Positions 34,984-44,416 of a DNA stretch of 64,000 nt are shown piece by piece; position 1 is the first letter of the stretch; every line of letters begins with the position of its first letter. Position numbers and translations under genes: made by a program. This stretch comes from an uncultured Prevotella sp. (GTDB lineage: Bacteria > Bacteroidota > Bacteroidia > Bacteroidales > Bacteroidaceae). The DNA is taken from assembly GCA_934272845.1 (NCBI GenBank), contig CAKQSF010000005.1, forward strand, positions 1 through 64,000. The letters run 5' to 3'. Below the pieces are notes generated by a model. It searched no databases. It was not told the origin of the DNA and saw nothing but the letters and a program-made list of their open reading frames with translations.

Positions 34984-35093
34984 GAAACGCCACCGCACGA
35001 GGAAAAACTGTATTATTCATCTGCATTGAAACGCCACCGCACGAGAAAAAACTGTGTTATCCATCTGCATTGAAACGCCACCGCACGAGGAGG
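34984..35093. repeat. Related minisatellite at 44-bp phase
   Basis: The word GAAACGCCACCGCACGAG begins at 34984, 35028 and 35072, exactly 44 bp apart. The alternate half-unit reads AAAACTGTATTATTCATCTG with small changes. It is the same word as the 22-bp array at 32166, at twice the period. It lies between the receptor stop and the DUF4876 start. Confidence 0.85.
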
Positions 35094-35098
35094 AACTT

Positions 35099-38050
35099 TT
35101 ACAGTTTCACTCTGACTGAGGCTCCATAGTAGAACTTTGGGATGTAACCACTGCCGAAGAGCGATGACTCTAAGCCCGTCTGTGAGTTCTTTACCATCGA
35201 CATATTGTTGAGGAAGTTGTTGGCATAGAATGAAATGCTGACCCATCTGCCTATTTCTTTCGTTACGGAGAAGTTGGCGGAGTAATAGGCAGAGATGTCT
35301 TGGGGATTGAAATAGTATGCTGTGTTGCTTCTAACAATAAGTCTGCTCAACTGTTGGTACATCGCGGGGTCGTGGTCTTTAGCGGCAAGTAGTGCTTCCG
35401 CAAACGGCACTCGTTCTGCTGGGTTGTCCCACGTTGAGTAATATTCAGGATATACTGCCACGTAATGGTTTTCCTCTCCGTTGTACGTTGTGCCCGTGAT
35501 GTCGCCCGCCTCTTTCAGCAATACTGTGCTTCGTTGCTCAGAAAGATTACGTCGATAATTAAGGAACGTAGCCTCAAGACGCATTGTCATGATGAGCCTC
35601 AACTTAGGAATGCGCGCTGTCAGCGTGGTGTTCAGGCTGCAACCTTTGTTTAATACGCCGTTGCTTACCGTTGGTGTGCTTGCCGAAGAGGCTGATGTAG
35701 CGTTGCTTCCTATATAATATCCTATCAGTGGTTGTAGCGTTGCATTTGCCGCCTGGTCACCGATTCCGTTCGGACTACCTGCTATGAGCGTGTTGTCAAT
35801 ACCTTTATAGTGGTAATATTTGCCGTCAAGGCGCAGTGATAGTCCTACGGCATGGGCGTTACTTACCAGTGGCATCTCTGCCACCCACTCGAGCCCATAG
35901 CGCGTAACTGGCGAACCGTTCACGTACTGACGGTTAGAGAGGAAGGTATGTCGTTCTGAATACGGCAGTGTAACGCTGCTTCCATCGGCTGTTGACGTCA
36001 CTGTGACCACACCTGTCGCTGGGTTAACGCTGTAATCTCTGTCTGCTACTGCAATCCCGCATCCCTCCAGCGCTGTCTGTGATGTCTGGTTATAGGCGAA
36101 TGGGGTATAGATGTTGACCATCTGATATGGATTATACGTCTTGTTCCAGAAGGCAGACAGACTGAAACGTGCCTTGCCCACGGTAGCGTCTGCTCCTATT
36201 TCCCACTGCTTTGAGTGCTGCCACTTGAGATCGGGGTTATACAATGCTCGCTGCACGTTGGTGTAATAGGCGTAGTATGCCTTATTGTCTGCCGTTGACC
36301 CTGGCGTAAACACGAGACGGTCGGTATAGGTGTCGGCAGGATAAAGCACCTGAAACGATGGCAGTTTCACGCTTTTTCCGTAGCCTGCATGTAGCGTTAG
36401 CGAGCCCGTCTTACCTTTCAGCAGATCGTAACGTGCGTTTATGCGTGGTGATAGACTTGAAACATTGCCGTATGCTGAACCGCTTATCATCGTTATATCG
36501 TCACGAAGTCCTGCCACAAGGAGCAGTCTGCCTGCCGTTATGCGTTCCTCCAAAAAGAGGGCGAGGTTGCGCATCGTTGGCAGTTCGCTGTAATCATAAG
36601 GTCGCCACGTGGGCGCAACGCTCATGTCTTCGTAATAAGAGCCCTGCCCATTGTTGCGAGAGGAGTTCAACTCGGTGCCAAGCGTCACTTTGTTAACGGC
36701 TCCAAGTAGGCGTTTTGTCCACTCTCCCTTCAGTTTCAGTTGCGTAGTGAGCGGCTTTTGGTCATTAAAAGAACGTACATACCAATAGCCCGTAGGTCCT
36801 AGTATGATGCTCCCTGTGCCCATACCGAGAGCGTAATCCTGCGCTATGGCATAGCCATCACTCATTGTGTGGAGGTAAGCCTGCGTAGAAGATGATGATG
36901 TATTGGTATAGTTCTCTGTGCGTTTATCGGCTGTAGAGAATGCTGCCTGCAGACTAACATTGAACACTCCCGCTCGTTGCGAGTTGTAAAGCCAGTCCAA
37001 TTGCAGGTTGCCGCGCAACAGGTTGTCACGCTGTTTCTGGTAAGTATAACTAAAAGCGTCTGGGTCTGCCTCTGAGTTATATCCTCCCACGTTGCCCGTC
37101 AGTCCTGCTGTGAGGTTGAGGGTAGACATGCCGAGGCGGAAAGCCTTGCTATAAGTAGCAGAGAGTATGTTACGATTGTAAGCGGTATAGGGCGATGCTA
37201 TCTCGGAGAAAGAGCGTGCATGCTCAAAAGAAAAGTTCAGTGTGCCTGCGTTTCGTCCCAATATCAGGCCTTTGCTCAGCGCCACTTGGCGTGTGTATGG
37301 GTTTATGGATCCCTCTATTATCCAAGGTGAGTGACCTTTTCGGGTGTTCACTTTTACTACGCCGTTTGACACATCACCGTATTCTACTCCTGGTATTCCG
37401 GCTATCACCTCCACACTCTCAATGTTAGAGGCGGAGATATTACGTGTGGAGGCAGAGAGCGTCTCGCCCATGTTTGCGTTATTGTCAAGGCGCACGCCGT
37501 CAACTTCTATAGCGGTACCAAAGGCAGCGTTACCTCTCTCTCCACTGCCTGCGCGCAGAGCGAGGCGTGAGTCGTTCACAAGTGATGAGTTAACGGTCTG
37601 TCCGCCAGGGAGTAACGCAGTAATATCGCTGAGCGATAGCACCTGTGAATGGTCCAGTGTGGTGCGGTCCATGGTGTAGGTTGTTGTTCCCATAGACGTC
37701 TTCTTGCGTGCCGTCACCTCCACTCCTGGGATACTGAGGTTATCCTCTTTCATACGTATGTTCTTCAAGTCAGTGTCACGGTTAAGGCGAAACGTTACGG
37801 TGCGCGTCACGTAGCCTAATGTTTTCACTTCTACCACTACTTGTCCGTCGGGCACATTGGCTATAACAAAGTGTCCGTTGTCGTCAGCCACAGCCCATAG
37901 TTCTACGTTCTGAATTCTTACTGTTGCGTATGAGAGGGGTTTCATTGTGCGGTCGTCAAGTATTGTGCCCGACACAGTAAAACGCCCTGTGCCAGCCATA
38001 GCCGCTATTGTTGCCATAATAAACACCAAAATTGTTATTCCTGTTCTCAT
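35099..38050 (-). CDS. TonB-dependent receptor with N-terminal carboxypeptidase-like domain
   Basis: A 983-aa outer-membrane active transporter. Signal peptide ends near AMA-G (residue 20). Residues 24-105 form a CarboxypepD_reg-like domain (VSGTILDDRTMKPLSYATVR). The plug follows, about 130-240 (ITALLPGGQTVNSSLVNDSR, VEVIAGIPGVEYGDVSNGVV), then a 22-strand barrel to the end YYGASVRVKL. No SusD partner follows; the next genes are DUF4876 and DUF6850, so this is not a glycan-type SusCD pair. A perfect dyad lies over its -33 region. Confidence 0.92.
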   Translation of the reverse strand: MRTGITILVFIMATIAAMAGTGRFTVSGTILDDRTMKPLSYATVRIQNVELWAVADDNGHFVIANVPDGQVVVEVKTLGYVTRTVTFRLNRDTDLKNIRMKEDNLSIPGVEVTARKKTSMGTTTYTMDRTTLDHSQVLSLSDITALLPGGQTVNSSLVNDSRLALRAGSGERGNAAFGTAIEVDGVRLDNNANMGETLSASTRNISASNIESVEVIAGIPGVEYGDVSNGVVKVNTRKGHSPWIIEGSINPYTRQVALSKGLILGRNAGTLNFSFEHARSFSEIASPYTAYNRNILSATYSKAFRLGMSTLNLTAGLTGNVGGYNSEADPDAFSYTYQKQRDNLLRGNLQLDWLYNSQRAGVFNVSLQAAFSTADKRTENYTNTSSSSTQAYLHTMSDGYAIAQDYALGMGTGSIILGPTGYWYVRSFNDQKPLTTQLKLKGEWTKRLLGAVNKVTLGTELNSSRNNGQGSYYEDMSVAPTWRPYDYSELPTMRNLALFLEERITAGRLLLVAGLRDDITMISGSAYGNVSSLSPRINARYDLLKGKTGSLTLHAGYGKSVKLPSFQVLYPADTYTDRLVFTPGSTADNKAYYAYYTNVQRALYNPDLKWQHSKQWEIGADATVGKARFSLSAFWNKTYNPYQMVNIYTPFAYNQTSQTALEGCGIAVADRDYSVNPATGVVTVTSTADGSSVTLPYSERHTFLSNRQYVNGSPVTRYGLEWVAEMPLVSNAHAVGLSLRLDGKYYHYKGIDNTLIAGSPNGIGDQAANATLQPLIGYYIGSNATSASSASTPTVSNGVLNKGCSLNTTLTARIPKLRLIMTMRLEATFLNYRRNLSEQRSTVLLKEAGDITGTTYNGEENHYVAVYPEYYSTWDNPAERVPFAEALLAAKDHDPAMYQQLSRLIVRSNTAYYFNPQDISAYYSANFSVTKEIGRWVSISFYANNFLNNMSMVKNSQTGLESSLFGSGYIPKFYYGASVRVKL

Positions 38051-38073
38051 ACTTCTTCCTATAAATCTCGGTG

Positions 38074-38122
38074 CAAAGGTACTTCAATTTTGCGACCTAC
38101 ACAATACCTAATCGTAGGTATT
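38074..38122 (-). promoter_or_regulatory. Promoter and candidate operator of the TonB receptor operon
   Basis: Minus-strand TACCTTTG at 38074-38081 is the -7 box. AATACCTA (38103-38110) and TAGGTATT (38115-38122) are perfect 8-bp arms around 4 nt, centred where the -33 box should be. This position fits a repressor operator. Confidence 0.6.
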
Positions 38123-38187
38123 ATTATACAGTCTCCTAAATTCATAATCTATATCAGTGCCTTCTATGCATACGGGTTGTTCAGTTT

Positions 38188-38398
38188 CCATAATTTACCA
38201 TTTTCTCGTCGTTTCTATAAGCATTTTGTAAGTAACTGTTTTTCAAACACCTACACAGCAACCAAGTGGTTGCTTACAAATCAAGTTGTAATTAAGCCTT
38301 AATTACCCTGTAATCACTATCCTTTTACAACGTAATCAAGCCTTAATTACTCTATAATCTCTATGCTTTTACCTTGTTTCCAAAATTTACCATTTTTC
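38188..38398. repeat. Composite repeat R3, copy 1
   Basis: Bounded by near-identical direct repeats TTTCCATAATTTACCATTTT (from 38186) and TTTCCAAAATTTACCATTTT (from 38377). The interior holds recurring GTAATTAAGCC / GTAATCAAGCC words. A similar block lies at 51706-51919. It fills the gap between the receptor promoter and the helicase stop. Confidence 0.6.
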
Positions 38399-38406
38399 TC
38401 ACCACT

Positions 38407-40581
38407 TTACGCTTCCCTGTCCATAATTTTCTTTACAATGCTTATTTCGTTGTAATTATAACTCTCGCCGAGGGCTGTTCGTATCTCTGTGAAAGTCATG
38501 TCGGGGTTGGCAGCGATAAACTCCCTAAGTTTGTTTTCATGGGTTGTGGATACGAAATCGCGTATGCCAATCTCTCCATCCGCCACGAGTTGCGCCAGAT
38601 GTCCCATCACGGTGCTCTGCGCCAGATTGCGCTCTCGGGCTATCTCGTCGGGTTTCATGCCGCGGTTATACATTTCGAGCGTCATCTTGCGCGTGGCTCC
38701 TTTTTCTGGTTTTGGCTTCTTTGGTTTCTCTGGAGCAGACCTCCTGGGCACAGCCTCTTCTTTATCATCCTCACCAAGGAGGTAACGTGCCTTGCGCTTA
38801 AGGTAGTCGCTGACGGTAAACCCACCGCCGTGGGCGTAATAGGTGAACAGTTTCGCCTTTACCTCGGTTTCCTCTCGCAGTGCCTGAAAGCGGTCAGTGA
38901 AGAGTGTCATGGCGTTTTTGTTATCGCTCTTGACGTTAGTCATGCTGACAAGCGACCGAATTATGGCGTTCTTGTCGGCAAAGTATTCTGCACCTTTCCT
39001 TATTCTCTCCTGCAGGGCGGCATCGCCCACATTGTCAGTGGCATAGAGCATGCGCATATATTGCTGGTGAAAGGTCTGCGCCACACTGATAATAGTCTTG
39101 AATATCACGTCTTTCTGACGGTATTCGTCGATGAGTTTCGGGTATTTCGTTGAGAAATACTCTATCATGGTGCGCACGAGGAGGTCGTACTTGTCGTGCA
39201 TCGGTATGAAGTTAAAGAGTTCGTCTATACACTGCACTGTAAAGCGACGCTCCATCTCGCTTACGGTTTCCTCATCTGGTTGGCGCATGCTGTTGGTGAA
39301 GGCGTCTACTATATCGTCTTTTATTATTGCTCCTTGCGAGAGTGGTTCGCTCAACACCATACCTTCCAGCGACTTACAACGGCTCAGCGCCACGTAGGTT
39401 TGCCCATGTGTGAAGGAGTGTGAGGCGTCGATTATGGCGTGTTCAAAGGTCAGTCCCTGACTCTTGTGTATGGTGATAGCCCATGCCAAGCGCACTGGAT
39501 ACTGGCGGAAGGTGCCCTCTACGGTTTCCTCTATCTCCTTAGTGCTTTCGTTAAGGGTGTACTTAGAGTTGGTCCACTCGGCTGGGTCCAGTGCGAATTC
39601 TTCGCCTGTATCGCGGCTACGCACCGTTATTCCGTCGCTGTCTATGCTGACAATCTCGCCTATCATACCGTTATAGTAGCGGTGGTTGGCGTCGTTGCGT
39701 ATGAACATTATCTGTGCGCCAGCCTTTAGTTTCAGCGTGAAGTCGGCTGGATAAGACGTCTCTGGGAACGTACCTGTTACGGTGGCATCAAATGAATGGA
39801 GCGTGGCGTCTATCTGTTCCAGTTCCTTTTCGTTAATCATCTGCGCCGGGCGGTTATGGGTTGTCAGGCGTATGTAGTTATCCTCCTTGGCAGGTTTGAA
39901 GTTTGGTATGTAGCGACGGTTCAGTTCGGCCAACGTGGAAGCAGTGGCGGTATTGTTGCGTATCTCGTTAAGCAGAGCAACGAAACGGTCGTCCTCCTGA
40001 CGATATACTTTTGTCAGTTCCACGGTCAGGTAGCCCGCCTTCTGCAACTGCTTGCTGGAGAAGAAATAAGGTGTCTCATAATAACGACTGAGTATGCTCT
40101 CTTCATCGCCCACGGTGACTGGTGCCAACTGGTGGAGGTCGCCTATCATAAGTAGTTGTACGCCACCAAAGGGTTTGTCGCGGTCACGATAGCGGCGCAT
40201 TACGTCGTCAATGGCATCGAGGAGGTCGCTGCGCACCATACTTATCTCGTCTATAACGATGAGGTCGAGCGTACGGATAATGTTACGCTTCACCTTACTG
40301 AACTTAAACCTGCGGTTCTTATCGCCACTGTTGAAGGCTGTACCGGGAATGAAGGGCGAGAGGGGCAGTTGAAAAAAGGAGTGTATAGTCTGTCCCTCGG
40401 CGTTGATGGCGGCTATGCCAGTAGGTGCGAGCACCACCATGCGTTTGGGCGATTTCTCACGCAACGAACGGAGAAACGTGGTCTTGCCCGTGCCTGCCTT
40501 GCCCGTAAGGAAGAGATTTACACTTGTTTTTTCTATTATGTCCTGGGCAAGTTTTGCCTCTGCACTCATTTCGTTTGTCAT
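38407..40581 (-). CDS. Pif1/RecD-like superfamily 1 helicase with C-terminal HTH
   Basis: A 724-aa ATP-dependent helicase. Walker A GKAGTGKTT (27-35), motif Ia LAPTGIAAINAEGQTIHSFF, Walker B VIDEISM, motif III LLMIGDLHQLAPV, and the C-terminal motifs AWAITIHKSQGLTFEHAIID and TYVALSRCKSLEGMVL are all present. After residue 570 come basic linkers (SAPEKPKKPKPEKGATRKM) and a RQC/HTH-type domain (GMKPDEIARERNLAQSTVMG), a frequent arrangement in Bacteroidales. Probably involved in replication-fork or G-quadruplex processing. Monocistronic with a -7 box at 40616. Confidence 0.92.
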   Translation of the reverse strand: MTNEMSAEAKLAQDIIEKTSVNLFLTGKAGTGKTTFLRSLREKSPKRMVVLAPTGIAAINAEGQTIHSFFQLPLSPFIPGTAFNSGDKNRRFKFSKVKRNIIRTLDLIVIDEISMVRSDLLDAIDDVMRRYRDRDKPFGGVQLLMIGDLHQLAPVTVGDEESILSRYYETPYFFSSKQLQKAGYLTVELTKVYRQEDDRFVALLNEIRNNTATASTLAELNRRYIPNFKPAKEDNYIRLTTHNRPAQMINEKELEQIDATLHSFDATVTGTFPETSYPADFTLKLKAGAQIMFIRNDANHRYYNGMIGEIVSIDSDGITVRSRDTGEEFALDPAEWTNSKYTLNESTKEIEETVEGTFRQYPVRLAWAITIHKSQGLTFEHAIIDASHSFTHGQTYVALSRCKSLEGMVLSEPLSQGAIIKDDIVDAFTNSMRQPDEETVSEMERRFTVQCIDELFNFIPMHDKYDLLVRTMIEYFSTKYPKLIDEYRQKDVIFKTIISVAQTFHQQYMRMLYATDNVGDAALQERIRKGAEYFADKNAIIRSLVSMTNVKSDNKNAMTLFTDRFQALREETEVKAKLFTYYAHGGGFTVSDYLKRKARYLLGEDDKEEAVPRRSAPEKPKKPKPEKGATRKMTLEMYNRGMKPDEIARERNLAQSTVMGHLAQLVADGEIGIRDFVSTTHENKLREFIAANPDMTFTEIRTALGESYNYNEISIVKKIMDREA

Positions 40582-40615
40582 AATTATCGTGACGATGCTA
40601 TGTTAATTATTTATA

Positions 40616-40623
40616 CAAAAGTA
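40616..40623 (-). promoter_or_regulatory. -7 box of the helicase gene
   Basis: Minus-strand TACTTTTG, 35 bp before ATG 40581. Confidence 0.5.
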
Positions 40624-40718
40624 ATGAATAATTCTGAGTCTGCCAAACAATGCCGCATCATTTGTTGAGAAAAATGGACCGATAGTTGAAAGTTTTTTCG
40701 CTATTCACGTGGTTTTCG

Positions 40719-40726
40719 TATCTTTG
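40719..40726 (+). promoter_or_regulatory. -7 box of the LytS/LytTR operon
   Basis: TATCTTTG, full match to TAnnTTTG. The leader is about 225 nt to ATG 40953 and contains no gene I can support. Confidence 0.55.
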
Positions 40727-40952
40727 CATCATAACAACTTTTCATAACATTTTATATTGTAAGATTTATTCCCTTAGTTTTTCCTATCCCTAGTTTGCAA
40801 CCTCGTCATAGCCTTACTGTCTGTTCTTGCCTGGTTTACTAGCAAAGAACAGTAGGGGCTGTGACTACCGTAAAGGAAAATGGTAGCAAACAATGAGCAA
40901 GAAAAACTAACTAAGGAAACAACAAAACGGCATGTACTTCGTTATATTACTG

Positions 40953-42134
40953 ATGAAAGGACAAAAGAAAGTCGAAATTATACTCTACATGGTGCTGTGG
41001 GCAATACTGTTCGCGGCGCCTGTACTGTCTATGTATATAGAGAAAGTAACGTCAAACGCTACCGTGCTTGACTGGGAGGGGCTGTATAGTTCATGGAAAC
41101 TGCTCTCTATTTTCTTCATAGTGTTCATGTTTCATAACCTGTTTCTCGCCCCATTGTTGGTGTATAGCAACAAGAAACGCCTTTACGCTGTCGCTGTTGT
41201 TACGCTGATAGCCGTCTTTGAGGTGTACCACTGCTACCTAAGACCACGCCCAAGGCATGACGATGACCACCAGCCAAGGATGGAAATGCCACTACGGGAA
41301 CCGCTAGAGAGAATGGAGACGTCGCCTGATATGCTGACTAAAACTCCGCCTCCACCTCGCGATATTCCCCCAAAAAGCAGGAAGAAAGAGCCGCCCAAGG
41401 CATTCGGTGGACAGGACACGGTGGCTACGGTGATAATGTTGCTGCTACTTGGGCTTAACGTTGGCACTAAATATTTCTTCAAATCACAGGACTATCGCAA
41501 GCGGATGCGTGAACTGGAGAGGCAGAATCTGAGGCAGCAGTTGGAGTATTTGAAGTATCAAATCAACCCACACTTCTTCATGAATACTCTCAATAACATT
41601 CACGCACTTGTGGATATAGACCCAGAACAGGCTAAATATACCATAGAGGTGCTGTCGAAACTGATGCGATACGTGCTCTATGAGGGCAATAAACCGATGG
41701 CACCGCTGCGCAAGGAACTTGCTTTCATGAAGAATTATGTGGAACTTATGAGCATACGTTACACCGAGCGGGTGCGCATTAACTTTGATATACCTGAGGA
41801 AGTGCCTGAGGGTAACATTCCGCCACTGCTGTTCATTACCTTCGTGGAGAACGCTTTTAAGCACGGTATTAGTTACGAAAGAGAGTCGTTTATAGATGTT
41901 TCGGTGACTACGGACAATGAACACATTACGCTAACATGCCGCAACAGCATACAGCCACAGAAGGAATCAAAGCATGGAGGCGTAGGACTGGAAAACGCTT
42001 TCAAGCGACTTAAACTGATATACGGAAAGCATTACTCGCTAAGTATCAGTACCGCTAACGAAGTATACGACGTAAAACTGTGTTTACCATTAACAATTAA
42101 GGACTTTAATTATGATAAAATGTCTTGCCATTGA
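40953..42134 (+). CDS. LytS-like sensor histidine kinase
   Basis: A 393-aa membrane kinase. I start at MKGQKKVEIILYMVLWA, which places the first membrane segment as in related proteins; ATG 40932 is also possible. About four membrane segments are visible (residues 7-27, 44-65, 75-95 and 155-175), separated by a Pro/Arg-rich loop (RPRPRHDDDHQPRMEMPLRE). The HisKA_7TM-type catalytic part has the phospho-acceptor motif INPHFFMNTLNNIHALVDID and an HATPase region (FITFVENAFKHGI, HGGVGLENAFKRL). It overlaps the response regulator by 23 bp. Confidence 0.9.
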   Translation: MKGQKKVEIILYMVLWAILFAAPVLSMYIEKVTSNATVLDWEGLYSSWKLLSIFFIVFMFHNLFLAPLLVYSNKKRLYAVAVVTLIAVFEVYHCYLRPRPRHDDDHQPRMEMPLREPLERMETSPDMLTKTPPPPRDIPPKSRKKEPPKAFGGQDTVATVIMLLLLGLNVGTKYFFKSQDYRKRMRELERQNLRQQLEYLKYQINPHFFMNTLNNIHALVDIDPEQAKYTIEVLSKLMRYVLYEGNKPMAPLRKELAFMKNYVELMSIRYTERVRINFDIPEEVPEGNIPPLLFITFVENAFKHGISYERESFIDVSVTTDNEHITLTCRNSIQPQKESKHGGVGLENAFKRLKLIYGKHYSLSISTANEVYDVKLCLPLTIKDFNYDKMSCH

Positions 42135-42834
42135 CGACGAGCCACTGGCGTTACGCCAACTGGAGAGTTACCTAAAGAAGGTGCCCTTCCTCGACGTTAT
42201 GGGCTGTTGTCAGAGCGCGATGGATGCTATGCGCATTTTGGAAGAGGAGGAGATAGACGCTATTTTCATCGACATCAATATGCCAGACCTCAACGGTATG
42301 GAGTTTGTGAAGTCGCTGCAGCACCCGCCTCTCGTTGTCTTTACCACAGCATACCAGGAGTATGCCGTGGAAGGATATAAGGTTAACGCCGTGGACTATC
42401 TGCTGAAGCCGTTCGGTATGGCAGACATCATGCGAGCGGCAGAACGTGTTAAGGAGCGTTACGAACTGCTGCACGCCGCTACCGCGTCGCCAGTGGACGA
42501 GGATGACGCCTTGTTCCTGAAGACGGAGTATAAGGTGGTGCGTGTCATAGTGACCAACATCGTCTACATTGAGGGCATGGCGGAATACCTACGCATATAC
42601 CTCGACGGGCAGGAGAAGCCACTGATAACGCTCCTTAGCATGAAGAAGATGGAGGAAAGGCTACTGGGTAACGCCTTCATGCGTGTTCATAAGTCGTACA
42701 TTATCAACCTGCGCCACATCTCGGAGATTAACAAAAGCCGCGTGATTCTCGACACTGGAGCGAGCATTTCCATTGGCGACAGTTACCGAGAACGCCTTAC
42801 GGAGTACGTGAACGCGAAGTTCTTGGGAAGGTAA
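42112..42834 (+). CDS. LytTR-family response regulator
   Basis: A 240-aa DNA-binding regulator. The receiver domain is residues 1-120 (acidic pocket DDE at 8-10, phospho-site D54 in FIDINMPDL, Lys in YLLKPFG). The LytTR domain is residues 135-238 (VYIEGMAEYLRIYLDG, AFMRVHKSYIINLRHI). It is translationally coupled to the kinase by a 23-bp overlap. The target genes are unknown; a MITE-like element begins 16 bp after the stop. Confidence 0.94.
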   Translation: MIKCLAIDDEPLALRQLESYLKKVPFLDVMGCCQSAMDAMRILEEEEIDAIFIDINMPDLNGMEFVKSLQHPPLVVFTTAYQEYAVEGYKVNAVDYLLKPFGMADIMRAAERVKERYELLHAATASPVDEDDALFLKTEYKVVRVIVTNIVYIEGMAEYLRIYLDGQEKPLITLLSMKKMEERLLGNAFMRVHKSYIINLRHISEINKSRVILDTGASISIGDSYRERLTEYVNAKFLGR

Positions 42835-42850
42835 CACTAAGGTTTTTCTA

Positions 42851-43083
42851 TAAGTAAGTGTTCAAAATTTTTTTTATATTTAACATAGGCTATTTGGATG
42901 CAGATGTTTTCTCTGTTTGAGGGTTTCTGTCCCCCGGTAACGGGGGAACCGAAGGGGGTTAATGTAATCATTGTGACTGAAAACAGAGGAAACAGATGCG
43001 CCAAAGAGACTGTATTAAATATTATTTCAGAAATAAAAATGTTCACTTACTGATATATATAAATAATTTTGAATACTTACTTA
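42851..43083 (-). repeat. MITE-like element, copy C (inverted)
   Basis: A 233-bp copy in opposite orientation to copies A and B, closely matching B including the CCCCCGGTAACGGGGG hairpin. The terminal inverted repeats are intact. It begins 16 bp after the LytTR stop. Confidence 0.85.
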
Positions 43084-43182
43084 AATTACTCACTTACACT
43101 TTGCCCACTGCTCACTAACACTTTAACCACGGCAATACCCTCGAAATACGATAAAGGCGATTTTAGGGTACCACCCTAACAG

Positions 43183-43223
43183 AAAAGTCCTGACAGGAAG
43201 TTATTTCCCGTCAGGACTTTTTC
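43183..43223. terminator. Terminator downstream of korB
   Basis: AAAAGTCCTGAC (43183-43194) pairs with GTCAGGACTTTT (43210-43221), extended by three more pairs. T-runs exist on both strands. It lies 100 bp after the korB stop and may also stop readthrough from the LytTR side. Confidence 0.8.
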
Positions 43224-43323
43224 TATATTCTATTATCTTTTATTCTTTACAGTATTATAAAAGACAAGTATTTTTATAACGAAAGCGTGCGTTTTACTCA
43301 CGTAATGCGCCACTTTCTTTGTC

Positions 43324-44328
43324 TTACTTTACCTCCCAGATGTCGTTAGTCTCAAGGAGTTCAGCGAAGTTGTGGTACTTCTTGGCTGCCTTTACCTCTT
43401 CTATCTGAGCTGTAACAGCATCATCATAGGTAGGAGCCTCAACGTCACGGATTACTCCGAGTGCTACGGGGAAGCCGTCACCGTTGCCCATCAAGGCTAA
43501 CTTCAACTGCAGAGTGTTGTCCTCGCAGTGTGCATCGTGAACGAGAATATCCTTCTCTGTAATGCCGTTCTCGCCTATCTTCACTACTTTCAAGCCGAAA
43601 CCTTCCTGCACAAGACCAAACTCGTTGTTCTCACCGAAGATTAATGGTTTGCCGTGCTCTACGTAGATGGCGTTCTTTGCGCGTCCTGCCTTGTTATAAA
43701 CAGCGTCATGACAGCCGTTGTTGAAGATTACACAGTTCTGCAATACCTCTACAACGCTTGCTCCCTTGTGTGCGTTTGCTGCCTTCAGCACCTCTACAGT
43801 GTGAGGTCCGTCAGTAGCAACGGTACGTGCGAAGAAGTGTCCGCGTGCGCCAAAGCATAGTTCTGCTGGGCGGAATGGGTCCTCAACGGTGCCGTAAGGT
43901 GATGACTTGCTGACGAAGCCACGTGGTGATGTAGGTGAATACTGACCCTTGGTAAGACCGTAGATACGGTTGTTGAGCAGTATCATGTTAAGGTTTATGT
44001 TACGGCGATTAGCGTGAATGAAGTGGTTACCACCGATGGCGAGACCGTCACCGTCACCACTTATCTGCCAAACCGTAAGGTCTGGGTTTGTTACTTTTGC
44101 TCCAGTAGCGATGGCAGCAGCACGTCCGTGGATGGTGTTCATGCCGTAAGTAGCCATATAGTGAGGCAGACGGCTTGAGCAGCCGATACCTGAGATAACA
44201 GCAGTGTTCCATGGTGCTACGCCTATCTCTGCCATTGCCTTGTGCAATGATGCGAGGAAGAAGTGGTCACCACATCCAGGACACCAACGTGGCTGACCTT
44301 TTTTGAAATCAGAAGCCTGAAATTCCAT
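43324..44328 (-). CDS. korB: 2-oxoacid (2-oxoglutarate):ferredoxin oxidoreductase, beta subunit
   Basis: A 334-aa TPP-binding subunit. It starts MEFQASDFKKGQPRWCPGCG, the family CPGCG motif. TPP binding shows in IAIGGNHFIHANRRN and the Mg-TPP motif ISGDGDGLAIGGN. It catalyses CoA-dependent oxidative decarboxylation with ferredoxin, or the reverse reductive carboxylation. It lies 88 bp behind korA in the same direction. As in other Bacteroidales no separate ferredoxin-like delta subunit lies beside it. Confidence 0.93.
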   Translation of the reverse strand: MEFQASDFKKGQPRWCPGCGDHFFLASLHKAMAEIGVAPWNTAVISGIGCSSRLPHYMATYGMNTIHGRAAAIATGAKVTNPDLTVWQISGDGDGLAIGGNHFIHANRRNINLNMILLNNRIYGLTKGQYSPTSPRGFVSKSSPYGTVEDPFRPAELCFGARGHFFARTVATDGPHTVEVLKAANAHKGASVVEVLQNCVIFNNGCHDAVYNKAGRAKNAIYVEHGKPLIFGENNEFGLVQEGFGLKVVKIGENGITEKDILVHDAHCEDNTLQLKLALMGNGDGFPVALGVIRDVEAPTYDDAVTAQIEEVKAAKKYHNFAELLETNDIWEVK

Positions 44329-44416
44329 ATCGTCTATTGTTTTAATAGTTATTACAAGACTGCATAGATATTCTATGATTCCTATACATTCTAGTATTTT
44401 ACTTGGTGTTCTATTC

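Noticed and set aside
40880..41071. 63-codon frame overlapping the kinase start
   Set aside because: It overlaps the kinase in another frame and has no conserved features; the kinase frame explains the sequence.
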